Positions 24,869 to 37,571 of a DNA stretch of 64,000 nucleotides are shown here, piece after piece; positions within the stretch are counted from its first letter, which is position 1, and the number at the start of each line of letters is the position of its first letter. The stretch spans positions 17,695,662-17,759,661 of the forward strand of contig CM076656.1 of assembly GCA_038496675.1 (NCBI GenBank), in the 5' to 3' direction. The position numbers were made by a program, and so were the translations under genes. This stretch comes from Rachycentron canadum (Eukaryota; Chordata; Actinopteri; Carangiformes; Rachycentridae). Under the pieces are notes generated by a model, which saw only the letters and a program-made list of their open reading frames with translations, made no database searches and was not told the origin of the DNA.

Positions 24869-27800
24869 GAAACATCCTGTATTCCTCAAAGACCCAATGC
24901 TGGTTTATTTGTTCATTCTACACAAGAAAAAAGGTTAGTGGCAGATGTGACCCTTCCCTGACATTTTTTGCTCTTAGCTTCAGCGACACAGCAAATCTGT
25001 CTCAGTTTCTAGCTGCTCCAAGATGCCCTGTGTCCACGAAGAGCATCTGCGAATCACTGCTTTTTTGTTGTTTCTAACAGTGTTAGTCCCCTGGTCCATT
25101 TGTTAAAAAAAGGAAGACACCTTTGCAGATAATTTGGCAGCTGATAAAAAATGTCCTTCAGCAAAGAAACAATTAGAACCAAGGTTAACAGCAATCTCAC
25201 ATCTTTAGATCTTTAGAACAGCAGACAAGGCATCAGGCTAACAGCAAATTGTAACTTACAAGCACTAACATGAGATTTTTTTTAAAACTCGTCCGTTATA
25301 AACATGGAAAAATCCTTTGGACTTCTAAAAACACTTGTGAAATTAAAGTGCTTATCACTTCTTCTACAGACCTCCCTTCACCACAGAGTGAGAAATATTG
25401 ATGTCTCTTCAAAAGTGTGTGGCCACATGACCAACTTTGTCTATGGTTGCCTGGAAACAAGGGGTGGCTTAACTTCCCCTCAGGCTCAAATCGCCCTGTT
25501 TTCCCCTACATTGTGTATGCATGTGAACGTTTTGTGTTCAAACCTACTTTCGAGCTTTCATTCGGTGTGTACTTCTCAAATCGTTGCATGTTCATTACTT
25601 AATATGACATAACCATGACATTCACTCCTCCATTCATCGTTGCTTTGTGCATCATACAATCAACAGGATGAGGAAAACCATGTCTAAGAAGAATAGAGAT
25701 ATTACCATCTGACATGCATAACACCTTTGTGGAGAGTCTCTTTCTTTACAGCTTGCATCACACCCATATTTCCTGATATCCGTGTATTCTCTTTTCATAT
25801 GCTGCAATGGCCTGACAGGTAATATTACACCAAGGTCTTTTCTATAGCTCAGTAGTTGTGATCAGATAATGATGATGAATATTGCGACCTGTAGAACTAA
25901 CACTGTCCCAGCATAAACAGTAGTCTCTCAAAATCCTGAAGACTGCAAATTCAAAAGCAGTCATTTCCTTGTAGCATATTAAAAATTAAAATACTACACA
26001 TTGTCGACAGCCTGAGTCAGAGAGATCTAAATATAGCCTTTAATGAGATTAAATGACTTGATTACGGCCACTGGTAATTTGATTACCTTCAAGTGTATAA
26101 TTTTACAATTTCCCCCTGATAGCCTCTGTTCATTCACATGTAGTTAGAGCAGCTGTGTAACCAAAACGTCACCTCATTTCAGCTGTTTTTCTTCAAATAT
26201 GCTGAAAAAAGCCCACTTTTTTCATGTAACCACACCTACATCTCGCTGCGGGAGAAGAATGGGTCTCCATGACAATAGATTAACAGCTATGTGCGTGTGT
26301 GCGCGTGTGTGTAGGCGGGTGTTTCTCCATTGAACTTTGCTTTCAGTGATATAAAACTGTTCAATCTCTAATAATCCGATGAGAAAGGAAGGATTTCATC
26401 TGTACTTTCATATGTGATGGTTGTCAACTAACAAGAAAGGAGCCGAGCATTACCCAACTTTGCCTTCTAATTCATTTATGTACAGAGACATTGAACAACA
26501 TCATGGTAAATACCAATAATCCTCCCATCCAGCTGTCATTAATAAATACACTTAGTAACACAACATATGTGTGTATACATGTGGAAAATGGGATAGAAAA
26601 AAAAAAGCTATTTTTGACAGATTTTTATTTAGTGTTTATTCTACTTCTAAGATTATCTCTCTCTCTTTCTCTCTCTCTGTATCACTCTCTCACTCTTTTT
26701 CTGTGACTGGACATAATCCATTTACTGCTTTTATCTACAGATTGCACAACTGATCACAAGTTGCAATCACAAGATGTGGAACAATCACAAAATCTGTGAA
26801 ACGGGATGGGAAAAACAGGAATATCTTTGTTGTCTTGTTTGTGTCCTCATTTCTGAGGCAGACATGCTGCGCCACATTTTTGCAAATTCAGTTTGTTCTT
26901 GCAAACAGTTAAATTAAATGTCTAATGCTTTGTAGGGGCATGTAGAGTATCTTTGACTCAAAATATAACTAAAAATAAAGGAAAGAAAATAGAAATAGAC
27001 ATAAAAATTGAAGGATTGCTGTAAGAAAATCCCAATCTGGGTCAGTTGAACTGTCTTGGGACAAATTATGATCTATGATTCACAATTAATTAGTAATTAT
27101 TATGTAATTAGAGATCCTATAGCGCTAAGCAATGGCTACATTCCATCATGTTTACTTGCTAAAAACAGATGCTGTCATTTCTGCAGCATACACATAGCCC
27201 TTTCATTTCAATTATAACAGTCAGCATCTTAGGGTAATTCAGTTTGATAAATTGTTTGATACCAGAGTCAGATTCAGTTGTCAACTTACGTATTAAATAC
27301 TTAAGTATTTAAATAAGACCTTGAGTCATTTTCAATTTTTCAATCTTTATTAAACACTCCTCACACTTTGTTTCCCACCAGAAGAACTGTGACCTGCTGT
27401 TTTGGGGTCCAGACCACAGCCAAATAATGTGTTTTTTTTTGGGGGGGGTTGTGTGTAAAATTGAAAGACCTCTTTCTTTTTCTCAGATAACCTAGAAACT
27501 CTCATGAGAAAAACAGTAAGTGTCAGCCTGATATCATCTAATGTCTCTCTATATTGAATCTGGCCAAAGATTAGGTTAAAGCTCCCGGGAATGTTTCAGA
27601 ATATTATTGAGGGGGTTATGAGCAGGAAATAAATTCATGGCTAAATTCAACAGTCCAATTCAAGCAATTGTGATCAACTACACTGTACTGTACATATAAT
27701 GTATATAAGCTCCTGCTGCTGTATCTTGGTTTCTTCCACACAGTGATGCATCTATAAATGCTTTCATTGCAACTGCTTTGCAAGGAAGATAACATCATTT

Positions 27801-29675
27801 ATTGAATAATGCGTATTACACACAGAAGCGGCACATCTACACTGCAATTCTTTAAGCCTTAAATCATCTCTTGAAACCATTGAGCTGCTGCTCTCTAACA
27901 CTCTCAGAGAAGATTTTGAGAGTGCAGGTTATTCTAGCAGCAATAACAGGCAGGCTGAATGCTTCACCGCTGTTTAATGTGTTGGCTTTGTGTATGAATG
28001 TAAATATAATATGTTGCTACACAGGATGTAAAGGGTGGGGCTGAAGCTGGGTCGTGGAGCTGTGCAGTGATTTTCCTCTCGGCCCTGAGATGTAACTTCA
28101 CCCCCCCCCACCCCACCCCCCAACCCCACCCTTCTCTTGCTCACCTCTCCTTCCCTCATCTGCCCTTTCGTCACCTTTCACTTCCTGTCCCTATTTTTTC
28201 ATATTTTCTCATATATTGGTTAACCTAGTGTCTTACCTATCCACCATTTTAACGACACATATGCCCACGTATATTTGACCCTATGCATAAATATGATCTA
28301 CTGTATGGATGAAAAAAGATTTATTTATTTTTTCTAAACTGATATAGGTCAGAAAAGCATTGATAGCTTTAGCTTTTATGTTATCAGATGTTAGTTCTTG
28401 TATTACAGTAATCAGTCAGTTTGTGATTGCAGGTCTAGATCTTTTCAATGTTATGCTGATGTCAGCCAATCAATAAATCAATAGCACTTTTCATGCAGGT
28501 TAGTGCAATTCAGTATGATTTACAGATTAATAACAGTACCAAACTATAAAACAACAGAAGCCTGATGCACGCATAAAAAAAGAAATAATATGGGAATAGC
28601 ATGTTATCTCTGCCTTTGTTGCTGCGTGATTGTGCGTTTGTACGGGTGAATGAAAGCCATATTGTACAAAAACTGTAACTGCAGTGAATGCTTTCTGTTG
28701 TGACTATGTTTACAAAGCCTACAGATCTAAAAGATTTTTTATGTGTCAATCACACATTGAAAGTTCTGTTTCTCTTTTTTTATTTAGTGGTGCATCTAAT
28801 CTTTGGTTAGATTCAGAAAATGGATTGTGTGACTGTGTGTGTTTTGTCCTTCATCGCCTATAGAGGAGCAATAGACTGCTTCATGCACTGATGAACTGGT
28901 TTAGCAGACCAAAAATTTTGCACTGAGACCCATTTCAATTACTGAAAATGTCACTTATCAAAGCATGCTAGAAAAACCTGTTTGTATTTGAGAAAGGTGT
29001 CAAAATCAAATGTTAAGATTGTATGACAAAGATGCCTCGGGGCACAAAAACAACCTGTAAAATCCCTGCACCAGGCGCTCTCTCTCCACCAAGCTCTCTC
29101 TCCACCAGAGCTGTTGCATAACAGGAGCTACTTTAATTGTGTGTGTTCAACTGATTAATCTGGCTTAGAGAGAATATTAATGCCTGGGTTCCCAAACACA
29201 CATGAACAGAATTATAATGTTCTCATTATAACTACTGGGCTCCATGAGCACTCATTTACATTTGATGCAGAAAGCAGCAGGCTCTATTAGGTAAGGAGCA
29301 CAAAGTGTACAAGGTGCCTTCCTTTCACCAGAGGTCGTTGTTTCACCGCAGTGGGTTATTATTCAAAACAATCCTCACCACATGACTCAAATATACCCAG
29401 AGAGGTAAGAGGGGGGAGCGTTGATAAACAAAAAAGTGTGTCTCCTGCTGAGCATCTCTCTCTCTTGAGACTGTTTTAGACTGATCTGAGTATCCAAACA
29501 AAATAATCTAATAATCTACAGCACCTATGAAGCCAAGAGACACAGCATGTTTGTTCATTTAGTTGTTTATCTGCTCTGGAGGAAAAGCAGTGAGAAGGCA
29601 TGAGAGGTTATATTGTGATTTAAACAGTCAAGTATATTGTACAAAATACTGAAACATACACACACACATACAAAC

Positions 29676-29686
29676 AAATTAGGTCA
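29676..29686 (+). promoter_or_regulatory. ROR response element match
   Basis: AAATTAGGTCA fits the ROR monomer site (A/T-rich 5' half plus AGGTCA). It is about 7.5 kb upstream of the ROR first exon. About one such match is expected by chance in a window of this size. Confidence 0.25.
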
Positions 29687-31319
29687 TTTTAGTTCGTCCA
29701 TGACCTTTGTTTTTGACTGATTTGTGTGTTAAGACAAAGGCGTTCTTTTTTTGTCTGTGCTGTGAACAGATACACCCGTTTCTTCTGTCGTATTCCCGTC
29801 AAAGCAGAGTCTTTCTCGAGTCTTTGCTCGAAGCCAGGGTGACTTAAATCTGCAACAACTGCATATAACTATATAGCAGTTGTAATATATAATATGTTTA
29901 GCATGAGCTCTTACAGCTTTTCTATATTTTGCCATTGTATTTTCATCCTTGGTTTGCTGAATTATTGACACTTATAAAAGGATAGTGGCTACATTATTAT
30001 GTTGATATTTAGCAGAATGGAAGAAAAACTGTTTCTTCGTCGGGGCTTTATCTTCTTCTTGGACAGAAAGGGAACGTTGAGAGCAATGGTAGTAGGGAAA
30101 GATGGGGCCCCGGGTCGAACCTTAGCGGCACTTGAGTAAAAGATGGTTTGTCAAACACAGAGCAGCCTTGGGTATATCTGAAGCATGTGTGAAATTTGAG
30201 ACACTCCTCTTTTTAATCACTCAGACTAAAAAAAAAAAGTCAGCCATTTCCAAATATCAAAGGCCAACGTTTTCCAAATGTAAGACAAGCAGAGTATTGT
30301 AGGTGCTTTTTCAGCTGCTTCTCAAAAGGTTTGAGTGTCATCATACACCCTCAGCCTCCTGTTTCAGAGCAGCTGTTCAGAGAAAATGGATCATACTTTC
30401 TTTTCACAGATACATACAAACATGCCAGTGTGTTTCACAAGGATCGAGCCTAGTATACAGACACAGGCTCACATGCAGCGACACACATACATATATATGG
30501 GCAAAAATTCCAGCTGTGGCTGAAAACCACTAATCAGAGCTGGGTCATTAATCCACTTGTCTCCTCGTTCAACAGGCTGCAGTTGAAAAACAATCCTTTT
30601 GATGTAAACAAGCGTGTTTTGTTTTTTTTGTTTTTTCTCTGACTCCACTTTGGTTAGAGGTAAACAGGCACTCTGTGAAAACCAATCTCGCATGAGAGCA
30701 CAACATGGCTGTGTGTAGGTGTGTGCGTATGTTAGAGTGTGCACCGATACGTGTATGTGTGTCTTGCCACGCGTCTGTGTGTGAGTCTTTGCATGCACAT
30801 ATGTGTGCATTTGTGGGTGTTACCTCACCTTCAGGGCAGATGATTCATTACAGTCAAGCCACAGGGTCGGGGGCCCTGCACGGCTGTTGTCATGGAAGCA
30901 AGTGTTGGAAACAGCAGATCTCCTTTCAGTATCATCTTCTGATTGTTGGGACAGCGACTTGGCTTCCTGTCTCTCTGTTTTTCACTCTGTTTCTGTACTG
31001 CTGTGCTTGTCCTGCTCCGATTATTACTTGTTTCTGTTTGTTTTCATTATTTTATTATGTATTAAAAAAAAACAACAAATACATTCTGTGGTGTGTGGTG
31101 ACTTTTGCAGATGGGGAAGCAGAGTCAAAACCTCCTTGCTAATCTTCAAAATATTTGTCATTGACTGACAAAGACGCTCTGTTGACAATTCAGGATCCTG
31201 TGTTTTTTGTGAGCTGTCTCAAACCTCTCAAACTTGAAGCAGTTGTTGCACTGAGAACCCACCACCTTGATTAACCTTGAAAGAAGAAGATGTGGCACAT
31301 GTTGACCAAGGTAATATGT

Positions 31320-31800
31320 AAGAACAGAGCCGGTCCTGACCTTTCTAGGGACCTGAGAAAAATTCTGCTAATGGGGGCCTCCTACCTGATCCGTGAGCCA
31401 TGTAAACCACAGTCACACCTGACATCACACTTTTTTCCTCCTTTAGATGCACACAGAGCAGAATGAGGCACAACCATGGGCTGTAAAGTAAGATGGTTGT
31501 AGCTTCTGTGACGTCACCCACAAGTTTCTGAAGAGTCGTGTCTGTAGCTCAGCTCAGGCATCTCACTGGTAACCATCTTGCTGGTGTCTGACTCTGCCAA
31601 ACTCCTGGCTAGTCCTACAATTGGAGATGAGACATGCTAGTTTGTGGCAAGGATATTCCAACCCTCAATTATGCAGAACTTGAGCTTAAAATTTAAACTC
31701 ACCCCTTTCTTGGAGGTGGAAATTTTTTGTACCAGACAGTAAACATGTTTATTTCTACTGTAAAGTTGGGCATTTATACCTTTTAACTGCTGGGGGTTTC
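31320..31800. repeat. Possible dispersed repeat cluster
   Basis: GAGCCGGTCCTGACC (31329 onward) and GTGACGTCACCCACAAGTTT (31508 onward) resemble words of common non-coding fish repeats. The second continues with CTGAAGAGTCGTGTCTG. Boundaries are uncertain. Confidence 0.35.
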
Positions 31801-33779
31801 TTTTGTTTTGTTTTGTTTTTTTTAAATACTAGATTTTGACAAGATTTCAAAAGGTTTGGCTTGAAAGCGGATAGTATGACCATCATATGCACATCTTCAC
31901 TATCCCTGTAATTACATGACCGATCGTCATCTCATAAAGGCAGATATTTTCCTTTAGAATCTGCGAATAGCAGATCCATAACATCCCTTGGTCAAGTACA
32001 TGTCTAAAACTCGCTATAACCTGTCACTCATCAAGACTCCCAGGAATATCCATAATGCACATGCGCAAATATCCAAAAATACTGCTCTCCACTCTGCCCT
32101 ATCTTTGCCAATGGGACACACTCGTGCCCACAAACATAACAGGAACAATAGATGGCAGTCAAGCTAGCTCCCAAAGACAGAATCCTGCGACCACCACAAG
32201 TGTCCCATCCATAATGGGACGGAGCACTGTTCTGAGATGTAAGACAAGATGTGGCTTAGACTTTAGTACTGTTATTGATGTCAATTTTTAGCACTTATTG
32301 GTCACACACCAGGTCATGGTCATGTTCACATGCACATATCTCCCTTTTTTTCCAAGAGTCCATGAATTTCCTCACTATATCATGCACACAGACATACACT
32401 AAGGTCCCATAACACAGCTGTATGCACGGCTGCCATATTTTTCTAGATGTTGTCCATTAACCTTCATTCTGGCATCTCTTTTCTCCTTTCTGCTGTTGAA
32501 ACCGAGGCTGCCCTTGGTAAACTGGTTTGTGGAGAAAATTCAGAGAAGGGGATATATAAATAAAGAAACAGAGACAGCTGAGTGACAGATTGCATTTGAT
32601 TGTATTTAACAAATATTGTGGAAGGCTTTTGAGCCTTTCATCTGAAAATACTTGTATGGATGGCCACAGACACTGGACACACAAAGGCATGTGCAGACAT
32701 GCACAGGTACTGGATGGTGTTGACAAACAGTTTCTTTTCTCTTTAGTTAACATATTTTTTCATTCATTTACACAAGTGCAAGAATAAATTAGGATTTTGC
32801 TCTCGCAACCTGCATTGTAACCATAGAAATGTGGAGAGGATTAGCACTTAATTAACAATGAGGGGAAGTGTGCGAAAGCATAACAGCAGATGGGGAGGAA
32901 TGAGAAATTAGGCAATGGACTACCAGGCCTCACATAGATGCCTTTGGTTGTTTGTAGGTGATCATAGTTATTCAAAGATGACAGTGGAAATGAAGAGAGT
33001 CACTCATAATCAGTTTGGAGTCAACTAAGGTAGAGACACTGAGTTAGCAGTGTTTTTTTTTTTTGTTTGTTTGTTTTTCCTGTGTGTCACACTGAATCTC
33101 ATCTGCACCTGGCCCCATAATATCATCCTGAGAAGATAAATGAGTGCCAGTAGGCTGCTGTCCCTGGTCCAGATCCATTCTTATTTAATATTCCTCTAAG
33201 ATCTGGTTTTTATCTCACAGACATAATCTCTGCCATAATCTCTTCTGGGTCCCAGCATTATCTATTGGGCTGTCTAAATTGATGTCTATTTCTTTATCCT
33301 TTTATCAGACCCATGTCACAACACTGCAAATGCCTGTGGTCGCTCTTCGCTGTCATGACCATCAGATACAATATTATCTAGATAGAAGCAGAGCAAAATC
33401 GACAGATGACAGGACGAACACTGCGTGCGGAAGCAGCACGGACAGATACACCATGGTAAATGTCATCTTTAATTGGATGCTGATCGTTTAAATATTGCCC
33501 GTCAAGACCAAATAAACAGCATGATTCCAATGACAGGATGTGGAGCTAATGCACACCTGGGGGTAATAAATTCAGCCATCTCTGGTATCAACAGCTGCTG
33601 AGGGAAGACAAATACCAAGTCAAAAGTGAACTGAAGGACACTCCAGTTTGCTTATTTAGCTCATTAGAGGCATGCTACCCATGTCACATCAATGGGCATA
33701 ATGCCAACTGATTTTAGGTTTTAGGTAAGTAGCAAAATACAGAAGGGTCAGGTTAGGAAAGAGCTTCTATATACCTCTG

Positions 33780-34085
33780 CATTGCCATGCAAGCACTGTT
33801 GCACTGGTTCAGATGGATTTCCATGAATTTCATTGTCTCCAGAGGATAAATCCTTGTGATTTTGGTGCCTGTTCCTCTTGTGCCAACACTTGTGCTTTTT
33901 AGTGCAATGCCTCTAGCACTGTTGATTGCTGTTGAATTTGGTGCAGATGTTCATGGTCGCCTCAGGATGAACCAACCCCCCTGACGTCTCATCTAGTGCC
34001 AAAATTAGCAAACGTTAGCATGGTAACAGTCTAAAGTGAAGCTGATGGGCATGCTAAACATCAGTATACTGGTGTTGTCATTGTA
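33780..34085. repeat. Dispersed teleost repeat, copy B
   Basis: CCATGAATTTCATTGTCTCC, AGAGGATAAATCC, TTGGTGCAGATGTTCATGG, CAGGATGAACCAACCCC and TCTCATCTAGTGCCA, followed by TAGCAAACGTTAGCATGG and GGCATGCTAAACATC. It is the inverse relative of the repeat at 18.9-19.2 kb. It has no coding capacity. Confidence 0.5.
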
Positions 34086-37039
34086 AGCCTCTTAATACGC
34101 TGACGCGACTTGGCCGTAGACTCTTTGTTGTCATCAACTGGATGAATGAGAGATTGTGGCAAACAAAATTGGTCCACCACAGAAGTGACATCCACTCGGA
34201 TTACAAGTCCTGTAACTGTAGATCTCAGAGATTGCCACTCAGACATCAGAAGCAGTAATTATGGTGTAAAGCCACATTTTAAATGCAGTGTAAAAAGGCA
34301 GACAACCTTATTGAACATGGAAACAGATGATACAGTCTCGCTTATGGAACAGTTGCCAGGAAGCTGTATATGTGCAAACTACTGTGGACTGTGTGATATA
34401 GTTGGAAATGCCACAAAAGTGTGTAACTGGAATTTACTTGGAAAAAAAACCCATCAATAAATCAACAACTGTCCATTTGACAAACAGCTCCAGGAAAAAC
34501 AAGGGCAGTTCAGTGACAACCGGACAGCTGTGGAAAATTTTGTGATACAGAAATATTCAGGAGAACCATTAAATAAACCTTGTGGAAAGATTATTTTATA
34601 AACGGCTATTTTCAAGGTCTATACAGTGAATTCTGTGTGAAGACGTCGGCACCACTATTGGCTTCAAGTGCCAATCAAACACCAGACAGGACATCCCTTG
34701 GGCTGTGACCAAGTGTAACCGGAGATGAGGGAGGAGGCACCCTGTAGTTTGGCACACTGACCTATTGATGTGAACCCGGTGCAGGTGAAAGATAGGTACA
34801 AACCAGATTACAGCCACACAGAGAGACGAACTGAAAGAGATTAGAGGGCATTTGAAAGGGGAGAAGAGAGAGGGTTTAGCAGGATGAGAGAGAGGAGAGA
34901 AGAGAGGATTATGGAAGCCAGAGCTTGGATCCTAAAATAATCCTCTCAGTATACTGGGCTTTATGCGCTGAGGGACAGAGGCCAGTTTGAGCTATTAAAT
35001 TGTCATTGCATTCATGTGCTGCGCTTCAAACGTGCAGAAAACACTTCCAGTTGTCACTACCTTTGCTTTAGAGGTGGTGGTGTTTTGAATTCTGCTTTAG
35101 TTTATGTCTGAGCCAGCACACGCAGAGTACGCACATTAACACACATGTACAGTGACAGGCGTGTTCACTCCATCTGCCTTAATCTGGTTGGGAGCTACGT
35201 GCCTGTATGTGAAGCCCTAAGCGCCTCCTTCTTTCCATGCTCCATGTTCTAATTTGGGTATTGCCATGGTTACATAAGATTCAGGGTTAGGAGGTCAGTG
35301 ATGTTGCAGGCAAAGACCGGATGGATGTGTGACTGCTTCGTGGCGGCAGAGGGACATGCAGTGGGACATAATATAACCCGAGAAATACGGCAGATGCAGA
35401 TCAGGAAGGAAACCATCAGTCTGACAAAACCACCTAAATGGGAGGAAGAGGAAGTTTACAGCTACAGCAATACAGCACTTTTCCCAGTATTGTGTTTTTA
35501 CACTGTACATTCTGGAAAAGCAATGCATTATTGCTTTGCATTTATGCTTAAATATTTTTCTCTTTTTTTGAGCAATAGCTATAGAAAAGTGTAGGCTAGA
35601 TAAAACGCCCACAAACATGAGGGAGAACAATAGATAGAGGTAGGAAAATAAAGAAAGGTGGCGCTGAGAGACTATATGTAAACGTATGAGCTTTGACTTC
35701 AGAATGATTCAGGATAAAAGCGTTCAGAGCAGAAAAAGACAGAAACACAGGGGGAGACTCACCACGCATGCACACCAGAAAGACAAGTGAGGGAGGGGTG
35801 TGAAAGTTGTGCGTTGCTCCACTAACCTACTTAACCATAATCTCTCTCTTCTCCTCATTTCATAACTGTGCCTAAGTTACATGATACATTCGTCATCTTA
35901 CCCCCGCCTGCAAATCAATTGATTTGCCACTGTTATTAATAGTTTTGGTGTGTGTCGTAGGCTATTGTGTAGCAAATGGTGTGTCTGCTGTTTTTCTTTA
36001 CGCACACACCCACATTTCAACAGGAAATAACCGGAATGAAGATGAACCTGGTGATCGATAGATAGACTACAAATGGAAAACAAAACACAACAGCACAGCA
36101 CAACAACCTGTGGTCACATTTAATTCCTCTATCAAGATTAGTGTTTGTTAATCTAGTGATGTAATACTGAGTTAGTAAAGGAAATTGAGGACACAACAGC
36201 CATTTAATTTACAAAAATAAGCACCAGAGAAAATGTAGTTTATCAGGAATAATTTTGGGATTTTTTATTGCTTAACATGGAGAAGCTGCTGTTGGCTAGA
36301 GCTTTGGTCCATTGTTTTATGTATCTATGTATGTACATACTCAGAAGCAGGCCTACCTGCTTCGTTTGTTAAAGGCTGTGTCTTTTCAAGTGAGTTTAGA
36401 TGACATTGAAACTGCCATGGTAGGTGTAATTTAGAAAAATCTTAATCTACTTTCATTATCTCTGCTTTTTAACGAAATAGATTGCATCCAACCGAAAGCA
36501 ATAAAAGTAATTATAATACAAACCCTGCAGTGTTACGGTATCATAAAGGTGGGAGTCTTAGTCAATACAACATACTTCCCATTACCCAGACCACTCCATG
36601 AAATCACAGGCAACCATATAGCTTTTTAGAGTGTATATCCTCCTTTATGTGATCACAGTAATGTTAATATGTAATTAAAAAAATGATCAGACAGTGAAAC
36701 TGATCATCCTCATCATCATTTGTTACAGCAGTTACACTGCATAATTTTAAATCAGTGAAACTATAACTAACAGAAAATTAAAGGAAAACGTTAAAAAGTT
36801 ATGAGCTGTTTTATAGCTTTAAGGTGCTTTTGGTTAATTTAAACACATCTCAATGCCCAAATGGCCCCTTAAATATCTATAAACCTATAATCCAGCTTTC
36901 AGTGGGACCTCTCTCTCTTGTAATATGTTCTATAACTAACTAAAAATAATAACACAATCATTTTCACAGGGGCAGAAAAATAAAACATTTGCTGCTGTTC
37001 ATTAGAGGAAAGGGCCCGGGTCTCCTCCAGGGAAAAACT

Positions 37040-37571
37040 GTGCGCTTGTTATTAAATAGTTCCCACGCTGGGTGGCTCTCCGTCTGAACTGACACACTGC
37101 CACACTTTCCCACGCACGCGAGAGCCTCCTTAAAGCGCGCGGAGAGTGTCGCGCGCGCGCGTGTGTGCGTCAGCTCACGGGGCACGAGGCGGGCGGACCG
37201 CGGGGTGAGGATCATGTGTAGTCCACGCGCTGAAACTAGGTTAGAGCGAGCTGCAGAGCAGGAAAGAGCTTGGAGGCAAAGAGCTGCCGTTTTATTATTT
37301 TACAGGTGCTTTATCGCAACAGCACCTCCGAGGCTGTGCGGAGCGGACAGAAAGTAAATAACAGAAACACGCTTGGCTTTTTAAAACTATCTTTCAGGTC
37401 GGCGCGCGTCAAGAAGAGGTAGAAAAGCCCCATATGAGGATTTGCTGTTGTTACAGTTTTCGGCTGCTCCGTTTTGGAGCAAATAAGTGCGCGTCGCTCT
37501 CACTGTTTCTTGGCTTCGTGTCCACCTGGAGTTGTATGACTCGAAGAGTTGGCTAAGACTTCACCGCCGAC
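37040..37571 (+). promoter_or_regulatory. CpG-rich promoter and 5' UTR of the ROR gene
   Basis: A sharp local rise in CpG, including a (GC)n/(GT)n run near 37150-37168 and a GC-box GGCGGGCGG near 37188, with no clear TATA box. It runs directly into the ATG at 37572. The transcription start is not determinable from sequence but probably lies between 37100 and 37220. Two upstream ATGs open short frames, 37214-37357 (47 codons) and 37434-37556 (40 codons), both of which stop before the main start. They could lower translation of the receptor. Confidence 0.7.

Larger units (their letters stand above)
15600..37030. other. Gene-poor interval between sema6b and the ROR gene
   Basis: About 21 kb with no coding region that I can support on either strand. 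The longest frames (22807-23238, 30705-31168 and 34146-34460) have no recognisable domain or codon signature. Contents: several dispersed repeats (listed separately), a perfect hairpin at 16007-16039, a CpG-containing promoter-like patch at 16.5-16.9 kb, a CTCF-like motif at 19975, homeodomain-motif-rich patches near 26.0 and 27.1 kb, and poly-purine and TG tracts. Given the regulated nature of its neighbours, the interval probably holds distal enhancers, but that is inference. Confidence 0.5.

Noticed and set aside
30705..31168. Overlapping + strand frames of 145 and 121 codons
   Set aside because: They arise from a TG-rich repeat region (Cys/Val-rich start) and overlap each other in two frames. 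No domain.
32055..32291. Frame of 78 codons
   Set aside because: No family recognised. Composition and neighbours suggest decayed repeat or chance.
34146..34460. Frame of 104 codons with several Cys
   Set aside because: The Cys spacing fits no zinc finger or EGF pattern. It begins just beyond a repeat copy, with no splice signals.
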